NCBI GenBank assembly: GCA_964386915.1
Contig: CAYLUQ010000004.1
Coordinates: 1 to 64,000, forward strand
Direction: 5' to 3'
Length of the DNA stretch: 64,000 bases
From: JADHMP01 sp964386915
GTDB taxonomy: Bacteria > Bacteroidota > Bacteroidia > Flavobacteriales > Flavobacteriaceae
Shown one piece after another: positions 8,221-15,415 of the stretch. The notes beneath the pieces are model-generated. The model did no database searches and had not been told where the DNA came from. It saw nothing but the letters and a program-made list of their open reading frames with translations. A program made the translations under genes and the position numbers. The number at the start of each line of letters is the position of its first letter. Within the stretch, counting starts at the first letter, position 1.

Positions 8221-9921
8221 ATGGCAACATTGTCTGAACAAGAACTGGTTCGCAGAACAAAATTAGAAGCGTTAAAAAAGCTTGGGATCAACCCCTATCC
8301 GGCAGCGCTTTTTCCAGTAGATTTTTTTGCCAACAGCCTCCCTGCTGCCTATCAGGAAGGTAAAAAAGTGATTTTAGCCGGAAGAATCATGTCGAGGAGA
8401 ATTCAAGGAAAGGCAAGTTTTGCGGAATTGCTAGACCCAACCGGAAAAATACAACTCTATTTAAATCGAGATGAAATATGCCCCGGCGATGACAAATCTC
8501 TCTACAATGAGGTGTATAAAAAATTGCTAGACATAGGAGACATTATTGGAGTGGAAGGTGAATTGTTCACCACCCAGGTGGGCGAAATGTCTGTCAATGT
8601 GAAAAAGGTAACGGTTTTAAACAAATCACTTAAACCCCTGCCCTTGCCCAAAACCGATGCAGAGGGAAAAACCTATGACCAGTTTAATGATCCTGAGCTA
8701 CGTTATAGACAGCGTTATGTTGATCTCATTGTTAACCCTAAGGTAAAAGACACCTTTATTAAACGCACTCAAATTACCAATGAAATAAGACGGTTTTTGA
8801 CAGACAAAGGCTATTTGGAAGTGGAAACTCCCATTTTACAACCCATACCGGGAGGAGCAGCTGCTCGTCCATTTGTGACCCACCACAACGCCTTAAACAT
8901 GCCGCTATATTTGCGCATTGCTAACGAATTGTATCTAAAACGTTTGATTGTGGGCGGCTTTGAAGGGGTCTTTGAATTTGCCAAAGATTTTCGAAACGAA
9001 GGTATGGACCGAACCCACAATCCCGAATTTACGGTGATGGAATTGTATGTGGCTTATAAAGATTATTTCTGGATGATGGAAACCACCGAAAACCTTCTGG
9101 AACAATTGGCCATGAGCACCCACCAAAAAACAGAGGTTAGCGTGGGTTCCCAAACAATAGATTTTAAAGCACCCTATCCTCGAGTGCCTATTTTGGAAGC
9201 CATCAAAACCCATACCGGCTATGATGTATCAGAGATGGACGAAAACGAATTGCGCGAAACAGCTAAAAAGTTAGGTCTAGAGGTTGACGACTCCATGGGG
9301 GAAGGTAAACTGATTGACGAAATTTTTGGTGAAAAATGCGAACACCACTATGTGCAACCCACCTTTATCATTGATTATCCAAAATCTATGAGCCCCCTCA
9401 CAAAAGAACACCGTTCCAATCCAAAACTTACCGAACGCTTTGAATTGATGGTAAATGGAAAAGAGCTGGCCAATGCCTATTCGGAGTTAAATGATCCTTT
9501 GGATCAAAGAGAACGCTTTGAAGCTCAACTAGCCTTGAGCGAAAAAGGCGATGACGAAGCCATGTTTATTGACCAAGACTTTTTGCGGGCATTGGAATAT
9601 GGAATGCCTCCAACATCCGGTATTGGCATTGGCATTGATCGTTTGGTGATGTTATTGACCAACAACAGTTCCATTCAAGAGGTGCTCTTTTTCCCGCAAA
9701 TGAAACCCGAGCAAAAAGAAGTGGCGCTTAGTGAGGAAGAAAAACTGATCTTTGACCTACTCAAAAAAGAATCTCCTATTGCTTTATCCAATTTAAAAGA
9801 GCAAGCCGGCTTAAGCAATAAAAAATGGGACAAGAGCATAAAAGGGCTCACACAAAAGAAACTAGCCACGGTTTCCAAAACCGATGATCAACTTTTGGTG
9901 CAATTGTTAAAAAATACTTAA
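8221..9921 (+). CDS. lysS: lysyl-tRNA synthetase, class II
   Basis: 566 residues from ATG 8221 (MATLSEQELVRR). It charges tRNA-Lys. The N-terminal OB-fold anticodon-binding domain covers roughly 45-160. The class II catalytic domain includes ETPILQPIPGGAAARPF (motif 1 region), FRNEGMDRTHNPEFT (motif 2) and GIGIGIDRLVMLL (motif 3). After the normal end (FFPQMKPE) there is an extra tail of about 68 residues with winged-helix-like character (ALSNLKEQAGLSNKKWDKSI), a feature I associate with flavobacterial LysS. Divergent from the YqaE-lipB pair. Confidence 0.97.
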   Translation: MATLSEQELVRRTKLEALKKLGINPYPAALFPVDFFANSLPAAYQEGKKVILAGRIMSRRIQGKASFAELLDPTGKIQLYLNRDEICPGDDKSLYNEVYKKLLDIGDIIGVEGELFTTQVGEMSVNVKKVTVLNKSLKPLPLPKTDAEGKTYDQFNDPELRYRQRYVDLIVNPKVKDTFIKRTQITNEIRRFLTDKGYLEVETPILQPIPGGAAARPFVTHHNALNMPLYLRIANELYLKRLIVGGFEGVFEFAKDFRNEGMDRTHNPEFTVMELYVAYKDYFWMMETTENLLEQLAMSTHQKTEVSVGSQTIDFKAPYPRVPILEAIKTHTGYDVSEMDENELRETAKKLGLEVDDSMGEGKLIDEIFGEKCEHHYVQPTFIIDYPKSMSPLTKEHRSNPKLTERFELMVNGKELANAYSELNDPLDQRERFEAQLALSEKGDDEAMFIDQDFLRALEYGMPPTSGIGIGIDRLVMLLTNNSSIQEVLFFPQMKPEQKEVALSEEEKLIFDLLKKESPIALSNLKEQAGLSNKKWDKSIKGLTQKKLATVSKTDDQLLVQLLKNT

Positions 9922-9931
9922 GGCTTAAACT

Positions 9932-9955
9932 CTTAGGACATCCTTATGTCTTAAG
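9932..9955. repeat. inverted repeat downstream of lysS
   Basis: CTTAGGACAT and ATGTCTTAAG form a 10-bp stem (one G-T wobble) around CCTT. No T-run follows, so it is either a weak terminator or an operator for the next gene at 9981. Confidence 0.4.
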
Positions 9956-9980
9956 TATAAACACAAAAAATTTAAGTCTT

Positions 9981-10457
9981 ATGAAAAATTACAAATTGTT
10001 CTTTTGTTTCCTCTTCCCTTTGGCACTTCTAGCCCAAAAAAGAGAAGGAACCTTTACACCCGAACAAAGAGCTACCCTTAAAGCCAAAGAACTTCGTTTG
10101 CAACTTGATCTTTCTGAAAAGCAAGAAAATGAAATTGCCAACTATTTAAAAGGAGCTTTAAAAAACAAACCTCCTAAACCCGTCAACCCAGAATTGCGCT
10201 CTCAAGAAGATCATTATGCGCATCGTTTAGCGCGTTTAGAGGAGCGACAAGAATTGCAAGAAAAAATGCAATCCGTTTTAACAGAGGCTCAATATGCTCA
10301 ATGGAAAAAAGGGCATGCTCAAAGAGGCCCCAGAATGGGAAAAAGACACCACAGAATGGGAAAACGAATGCATGAAAAAGAAAAACACCGGCAGGAAAGA
10401 CAAGGAAGACCATCTCCCCATAAACAAACTCCTTCTAAAAATGACAGCGGGTATTAA
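9981..10457 (+). CDS. CpxP/Spy-like secreted protein, His/Lys-rich tail
   Basis: 158 residues with a signal peptide ending ALLAQ. The helical middle (TFTPEQRATLKAKELRLQLDLSEKQ through LTEAQYAQWKK) has the pattern of DUF4890/LTXXQ periplasmic proteins related to Spy and CpxP. The tail from about residue 110 is dominated by His, Arg, Lys, Met and Gly (MGKRHHRMGKRMHEKEKHRQ), suggesting metal or polyanion binding. It is alone, 59 bp after lysS, and ends at a strong terminator. Likely an envelope-stress or metal-linked chaperone (inference). Confidence 0.7.
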   Translation: MKNYKLFFCFLFPLALLAQKREGTFTPEQRATLKAKELRLQLDLSEKQENEIANYLKGALKNKPPKPVNPELRSQEDHYAHRLARLEERQELQEKMQSVLTEAQYAQWKKGHAQRGPRMGKRHHRMGKRMHEKEKHRQERQGRPSPHKQTPSKNDSGY

Positions 10458-10462
10458 AAATT

Positions 10463-10494
10463 AAAAAGGGCGGCTTTACAAGCCGCCCTTTTTA
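10463..10494. terminator. bidirectional intrinsic terminator
   Basis: AAAAAGGGCGGCTT (10463-10476) pairs perfectly with AAGCCGCCCTTTTT (10480-10493) across a 3-base loop. It has A/T runs on both sides and lies between the convergent CpxP-like and OmpA genes, so it serves both. Confidence 0.93.
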
Positions 10495-10515
10495 CTATAA
10501 AACATCAGATCAAGA

Positions 10516-11628
10516 TTAAAAAACCTTAAACTCTGTTCTTCTGTTTTCGGAATGATTTTGTTCGCTACAGTCAACGCCATTGCTACAGTTGTTAAGCAAT
10601 CTAGTTTCTCCATAGCCTACTGCAATGAGTCGCTCTTTGGCAATGCCTTTGGAAATTAGATATTCCACAACCGATTTTGCTCTTCTTTCTGACAAGTCTT
10701 GATTAAAGGCGTCTCCTCCTCGCGAATCAGTGTGGGAGCCTATTTCAACGGTACTACTTCCATCTTCTTGCATAACACTGTAAATGTGCTTATCAATAAT
10801 GCGTCTTGCCTCAGCATTAAGTGCAGCACTTCCCAGCGCATAGTGAATGGGAAGAATTGTTCCCCTTTCAGGAATATTGCAGGGCACTTCTCTCCAAGCA
10901 GTCATACCGCCTTTTGTTAGCAATACTTTTTTGGTTACTTGAATGTATTCGGCAGGCACTACCACTTCTTTAGTGGTTTCATCTTTAACCAAAATGCGGC
11001 GTTGAATGGTTTGTGTTCTTTCTGGGATATTTTCTTCTGTGGTATGGGCAGGCGTTACTTCAACTTGCTTTGTGATCAAGCGATATTCGCCGGTGATCCT
11101 TCTCGATTGAGTTGCCACATCACGTTCTTTTTTCTGAATTGGAATTTCCCGAAGGACAGCAGGACGTTCTACAAAGTGAAATATTCTACAATCAGCAGAG
11201 TTAATGGAAGGGCAATCTGGGTCATTTTCACCCGCTACCCAAGTGCCTGTTTTAGGTTTCACTTCTACTGTTTCATAGTCTTGGGTGAAAGAAGCTGGAA
11301 TTACCTCTAATTTGTGATAGGGATCTTTTATCCAAAGGGTATCCACTTGCGTTTCATAAACAGCTGGCACATATACAAAACGTTTAGAGGCAGGACGAAT
11401 AACAATTTCTTGGGCTTGACTTTCATACTGGGCAGGAATAATTTCCAATCGCTTAAATTCTGGTTTAGATAAAATGGTGACTTGCTCTTCTCCATATTCA
11501 TCTGGCACCACACATTTGGCAAAACATTTGTTTGGATCAGGATTTTCTGGCAATGTTTCGAAATATTCTTGCGCCGATAAAGTTGTAGTAAAAAATAGAG
11601 TTAAAATAAGTAGGGTAGTTTTTTTCAT
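10516..11628 (-). CDS. OmpA-family outer-membrane protein with internal repeats
   Basis: 370 residues with a signal peptide (TLFFTTTLSAQ). Residues of about 50-240 carry repeats with a 'V.PA.YE.Q' core (IIPAQYESQ, YVPAVYETQ, VIPASFTQ, VVPAEYIQ) spaced about 25-35 residues. The C-terminal OmpA-like domain (about 255-370) has the peptidoglycan-binding pattern VEIGSHTDSRGGDAFNQDLSERRAKSV split across its helices, and NRRTEFKVF at the end. It probably links the outer membrane to peptidoglycan. The repeat region has no assigned role. A 69-bp gap separates it from hemL upstream. Confidence 0.9.
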   Translation of the reverse strand: MKKTTLLILTLFFTTTLSAQEYFETLPENPDPNKCFAKCVVPDEYGEEQVTILSKPEFKRLEIIPAQYESQAQEIVIRPASKRFVYVPAVYETQVDTLWIKDPYHKLEVIPASFTQDYETVEVKPKTGTWVAGENDPDCPSINSADCRIFHFVERPAVLREIPIQKKERDVATQSRRITGEYRLITKQVEVTPAHTTEENIPERTQTIQRRILVKDETTKEVVVPAEYIQVTKKVLLTKGGMTAWREVPCNIPERGTILPIHYALGSAALNAEARRIIDKHIYSVMQEDGSSTVEIGSHTDSRGGDAFNQDLSERRAKSVVEYLISKGIAKERLIAVGYGETRLLNNCSNGVDCSEQNHSENRRTEFKVF

Positions 11629-11697
11629 AAGGATAAGTATTTAGGGTTAATTGTTAAACAAGATAAAAAAATCTCTCTTAAACCCTAAACCTTATTC

Positions 11698-12987
11698 TTA
11701 AAATTTTGAAACTACTTTTTTAAAGGCAGCAATGGTCTTGTCAATATCTTGATACGAGAGGGCATCGTTTAGGAAATAGCTTTCAAAAGCACTAGGAGGT
11801 AAATAAATTCCTTCGGCAAGAAGGCCGTGAAAATAGCGCTTAAAAAAGTTGTTGTTTCCGGTAGCTACACTTTTAAAATCAACCACAGCATGGGAAGTAA
11901 AATGCACAGAAAGCATAGATCCCAAACGATTGATTTGACAGGGAATATTGAGCTTCGCTAACACGGATGCAAAACCGTCGTGAAGGGCTTTTGTTTTTTC
12001 CTCCAAACGATCAAAAATTTCGGGTTGCTCTTTTATTGTTTTTAGCATGCTAAATCCTGCCGCCATTGCCAGGGGATTGCCACTTAAGGTTCCGGCTTGA
12101 TAAACAGGACCCTCTGGTGCAAGGTGACGCATAATTTCATGAGAAGAAGCAAAAGCCCCCACGGGCAATCCACCGCCTATTACTTTCCCAAACGTAACAA
12201 TATCAGCCGCTACGCCCAAACGCTCCTGGGCTCCTCCGGGAGCCAAGCGAAATCCAGTCATGACCTCATCAAAAATGAGCAGGGCTGCGTGTTGATCGCA
12301 TAAATTTCTCAGTCCCTCTAAAAAGCCGGGGGCGGGCAAAACGCAACCCATATTACCTGCAACGGGTTCTAAAATCACTGCGGCTATAGCTTCCTCATTT
12401 GCTTCAAACAAGGCTTTTACTTGCTCTACATTATTGTAGTCAGCTAATAGCGTATCTTGAGCTGTTCCCTGTGTCACACCTGGGCTACTAGGACTTCCAA
12501 AAGTTACAGCACCACTACCGGCCTGAATCAAGAAAGCATCAGCATGACCGTGATAGCATCCGGCAAATTTGATGATTTTTTCTCTTCCTGTGGCGCCTCG
12601 TGCTAATCGGATAGCACTCATACAAGCCTCTGTTCCTGAGTTAACAAAACGCACCTTGTCTATATTGGGCACCATGTTAACCACCAAGGAGGCCATATCG
12701 GTTTCCAAGGCAGTTGGAATTCCAAAAGAGGTTCCTTTTTTGGCTTGTTGGGTTATGGCTTCCACTACTGGAGGATAGGCATGACCAAGCAACAAAGGAC
12801 CCCAACTGGAGATATAATCAATCAATTGATTGTTGTCTTCATCGTAGAGATAAGCTCCTTGGGCTTCTTTCACAAATAAGGGTGTGCCTCCCACCGCTTG
12901 GAAGGCTCTTACGGGAGAATTAACCCCGCCGGGAATAACTTCTTTGGCTGCCTCAAAAAGGGCACTGCTTCTTTTGTATGCTTTCAT
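11698..12987 (-). CDS. hemL: glutamate-1-semialdehyde 2,1-aminomutase
   Basis: 429 residues, the usual length. It converts glutamate-1-semialdehyde to 5-aminolevulinate for tetrapyrrole synthesis, using PLP. The PLP lysine is Lys268 in TFGKVIGGGLPVGAF. NSGTEACMSAIRLARG, CYHGHAD and FDEVMTGFR are all family hallmarks. Its ATG overlaps the stop of the glucosaminidase gene by 4 bp (ATGA), so it is translationally coupled to it. Cytoplasmic. Confidence 0.97.
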   Translation of the reverse strand: MKAYKRSSALFEAAKEVIPGGVNSPVRAFQAVGGTPLFVKEAQGAYLYDEDNNQLIDYISSWGPLLLGHAYPPVVEAITQQAKKGTSFGIPTALETDMASLVVNMVPNIDKVRFVNSGTEACMSAIRLARGATGREKIIKFAGCYHGHADAFLIQAGSGAVTFGSPSSPGVTQGTAQDTLLADYNNVEQVKALFEANEEAIAAVILEPVAGNMGCVLPAPGFLEGLRNLCDQHAALLIFDEVMTGFRLAPGGAQERLGVAADIVTFGKVIGGGLPVGAFASSHEIMRHLAPEGPVYQAGTLSGNPLAMAAGFSMLKTIKEQPEIFDRLEEKTKALHDGFASVLAKLNIPCQINRLGSMLSVHFTSHAVVDFKSVATGNNNFFKRYFHGLLAEGIYLPPSAFESYFLNDALSYQDIDKTIAAFKKVVSKF

Positions 12988-13838
12988 TGGGTAGGAGTAG
13001 GTATGGTGAGTTTTTGCCCTAAAAAAATAGTGTTGTCCTCTATCTTGTTTTCTTGTATGAGTCGTGAAACGGCAATGTTATATTTTTTAGCTAAAGAATA
13101 GAGCGTATCTCCCTGTTGCACTACGTGAGTGGTGAGGGTCCATTTCTTTTTCTTTTTCGGTTGAAAAGTGTTCTTGTCAAATTGAGCCAAATCAAAACGT
13201 TCAATAAGGCTAATTAATTTCTGAGGATATTTAGGATCGGTGGCATAACCTGCTTTTTTTAAGCCTTTAGCCCAGCCCTCATAATCATGAGTTTTTAAAT
13301 CAAATAAAAAGGCATACCGAGTTCGGTCATAAAGAAATAAAGAATGGTCTCGAAAGGATTCAGCAGCACTTTTATATACCCTAAAACATTCTCCTTTTTC
13401 ATCATCATCATGATAAATTCGTTTGCCCCTCCATTCCTCGTGACATTTGATGCCAAAATGATTATTAGCCTCTTTTGCTAAGCGTCCGCCACCCATTGAA
13501 GATTCTAAAATGCCTTGTGCTAGCGTTATGCTTGCTGGAATGCCATATTCTTCCATTTCAGCAATGGCAGTAGCATTGTAAGTTGCAATATAAAGCTGAA
13601 TTTTTTCGTAATTGGTTTTAGGAGCGTCGTTTGGGATTGCTGTAGTTTCTTTTTTTTCTGGAGCACTTTCTCTAATGACTACTTTTTTTGTGCCACAAGA
13701 GGTAAATATTAGACCCACTAGTAGTGGGATGAATAGTTTAAAAGAGGTTCTCCCTTTTTTTGAAGTTTGGCATTGATGCCTGCAATTCCTTGTAATCCCC
13801 CACTGTGAATGATCAATATTTTTTGACCCCATTTCCAT
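12984..13838 (-). CDS. glucosaminidase (GH73-like) with C-terminal LysM, lipoprotein
   Basis: 284 residues from the ATG at 13838. The glucosaminidase domain (about 85-220) contains SITLAQGILESSMG (catalytic Glu), NNHFGIKCHEEWRG and YATDPKYPQKL. A LysM repeat closes the protein (HVVQQGDTLYSLAKKYNI). It should cut peptidoglycan glycan strands at the cell surface. The start is uncertain: the lipoprotein signal (FKLFIPLLVGLIFTSC) begins near residue 33, and no ATG lies close to it. Upstream ATGs are 121 bp inside the ACC-deaminase-like gene; the only in-frame alternative is a GTG within the signal. Coupled to hemL by ATGA. Confidence 0.85.
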   Translation of the reverse strand: MEMGSKNIDHSQWGITRNCRHQCQTSKKGRTSFKLFIPLLVGLIFTSCGTKKVVIRESAPEKKETTAIPNDAPKTNYEKIQLYIATYNATAIAEMEEYGIPASITLAQGILESSMGGGRLAKEANNHFGIKCHEEWRGKRIYHDDDEKGECFRVYKSAAESFRDHSLFLYDRTRYAFLFDLKTHDYEGWAKGLKKAGYATDPKYPQKLISLIERFDLAQFDKNTFQPKKKKKWTLTTHVVQQGDTLYSLAKKYNIAVSRLIQENKIEDNTIFLGQKLTIPTPTQ

Positions 13839-14647
13839 TTCTGCTTTTGTATCAGGTCAAAAATACCAAAAACCATTTTGCCTGTATAGATTGGATCCAA
13901 GGGAATTCCATATTGTTGATAAAATCTATTGAGAAAAGCAATGAAGGGGGGAGAAATTTTAGCATATCCACCAAACGTATAATCGTGTACTAATTCCCAA
14001 TTTGTTTTTGATGTGAACCGAGAAATGGTAGCTGTTACTGAGGCATCTTGTAGGGCCATAAATCCAAGAATGTGTTGGTGTGAGGAAGAACTCTCAATCA
14101 ATCCGGCCAAGGTGCCTCCGGTGCCAACGCTTGCGCAAATCACGTCAAAGGAGTGGTCTTTTGGTGTTACTATTTCCTCACACCCCTGCACAGCAAGAGC
14201 ATTGGTGCCACCTTCAGGCAAACAAACTAAGTGTGGAAATTTTTGTTGAAGAGCCAGCACCTCGTCCCCTTTTTCTTTTAAGCGATATCTCTCTCTAGAC
14301 ACAGCCTTCAATTGCATGCCTTGATTAGCGCAAAAAGATAAGGTGGCACTTTTCACTATTTTCTTGGCCCATTCTTCTCCTCTAACAATGCCAATGGTGG
14401 GTATTGTTAACTGGTTAGCTGCAACAGCTAAGGCCGCTAAATGATTTGAAAAAGCACCCCCAAAGCTTAGGATGGGGAACTGCTTTTGGGCTTGAATAGC
14501 AAGTAAATTATATTTTAATTTTCGAAATTTATTACCCGAAACAACTGGATGAATCTCATCCTCCCGTTTCACCACAATTTCAAACCCTGCAAAAGCATTA
14601 ATCTTTTGATTCGTTGTATTTTTATCAGAATAAAAAAAAGATGTCAT
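13718..14647 (-). CDS. ACC deaminase / D-cysteine desulfhydrase family PLP enzyme
   Basis: 309 residues. Fold-type II PLP enzyme. The PLP lysine is in VVSGNKFRKLKYNLLA, followed by LSFGGAFSNHLAALAVAA and a glycine-rich phosphate loop (SVGTGGTLAGLIE). Family members deaminate 1-aminocyclopropane-1-carboxylate or desulfurate D-cysteine; the sequence alone does not separate the two. It is the first gene of the run with the glucosaminidase and hemL, with a long (121-bp) overlap with the glucosaminidase frame. Divergent from the DUF5522 gene, 15 bp between starts. Confidence 0.9.
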   Translation of the reverse strand: MTSFFYSDKNTTNQKINAFAGFEIVVKREDEIHPVVSGNKFRKLKYNLLAIQAQKQFPILSFGGAFSNHLAALAVAANQLTIPTIGIVRGEEWAKKIVKSATLSFCANQGMQLKAVSRERYRLKEKGDEVLALQQKFPHLVCLPEGGTNALAVQGCEEIVTPKDHSFDVICASVGTGGTLAGLIESSSSHQHILGFMALQDASVTATISRFTSKTNWELVHDYTFGGYAKISPPFIAFLNRFYQQYGIPLDPIYTGKMVFGIFDLIQKQKWKWGQKILIIHSGGLQGIAGINAKLQKKGEPLLNYSSHY

Positions 14648-14662
14648 TTTTAGTTGTTTACT

Positions 14663-14821
14663 ATGTTGTTTTCTAATCTACCTCCTTTAGAGGAAGGCGA
14701 TTTTTATTGGTCATCCGAAGGATATCGTGTTTTTACAGAGCAATATCATTTTAAAAGAGGTTCTTGTTGCAAGAGCAACTGTCGGCATTGTCCTTATGGT
14801 TATGACCCTAAAAAAGAGTAA
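14663..14821 (+). CDS. DUF5522 small cysteine-rich protein
   Basis: 52 residues, ATG 14663 to TAA 14821. The sequence shows FYWSSEGYRVFTEQYH, then KRGSCCKSNCRHCPYGYD. The CC-x3-C-x2-C motif and YW...FTE.YH core are the DUF5522 pattern. The cysteines suggest metal or Fe-S binding; no function is established. It begins 15 bp from the divergent ACC-deaminase-like gene and ends 60 bp before the DUF4136 gene. Confidence 0.85.
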   Translation: MLFSNLPPLEEGDFYWSSEGYRVFTEQYHFKRGSCCKSNCRHCPYGYDPKKE

Positions 14822-14881
14822 CAAAATAAGCTTAGGCACAATTTTTGTGATATATAATATACTTTCAAATTCTTTGTAAAA

Positions 14882-15409
14882 ATGAAAAAAATTATTGCTT
14901 TTCTAGGGCTGTCGGTCTTGATTTCTTGCAGTTCCGTGTTTGTTTATACGGATCATGACAGTAGTGTAGATTTTACTACCTACAAATCCTTTGCTTATTA
15001 TAAACCGCAAATTGATGAGGTTGAGCTTTCCGATTTAGATAAGCGGCGTATTTTGAGAGCCTTAGACACTACACTTCAAGCTAAGGGACTTCAAAAATCG
15101 GATAGCCCAGATCTTTTAGTGAGTTTTGATACACAGGCTAAAGAAAAGGTATATGTAAACAATTTCAACACTTGGGGTTGGGGTTGGGGTTGGAACCCTT
15201 GGTTTTGGGGTCCCAACACTATGAGCAATGTGAGCAGACAAACTGAAGGCACCCTCTACATTAATTTGATCGATGCCAAAAACAAACAATTGGTTTGGCA
15301 GGGCAAAGGGCGTGGAAGGATTTCAGAGTATACGGCCAAGCGAGATGAGCGTATTGCAGAATTTGTAGGAGAAATTGTGGCTCAATTTCCCCCTCAAAAA
15401 GCGAATTAA
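14882..15409 (+). CDS. DUF4136 lipoprotein
   Basis: 175 residues. Signal peptide with lipobox (LSVLISC). It has DUF4136 features: FTTYKSFAYYKP near the N-terminus, DPDLLVSF-like SPDLLVSFDTQ, and LYINLIDAKNKQLVWQGKGRG. A Trp-Gly repeat (WGWGWGWNPWFWG, about residues 98-110) lies mid-protein and is encoded by a TTGGGG-type DNA repeat. Envelope protein of unknown role. Convergent with alaS, 6 bp apart. Confidence 0.88.
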   Translation: MKKIIAFLGLSVLISCSSVFVYTDHDSSVDFTTYKSFAYYKPQIDEVELSDLDKRRILRALDTTLQAKGLQKSDSPDLLVSFDTQAKEKVYVNNFNTWGWGWGWNPWFWGPNTMSNVSRQTEGTLYINLIDAKNKQLVWQGKGRGRISEYTAKRDERIAEFVGEIVAQFPPQKAN

Positions 15410-15415
15410 TAATTC

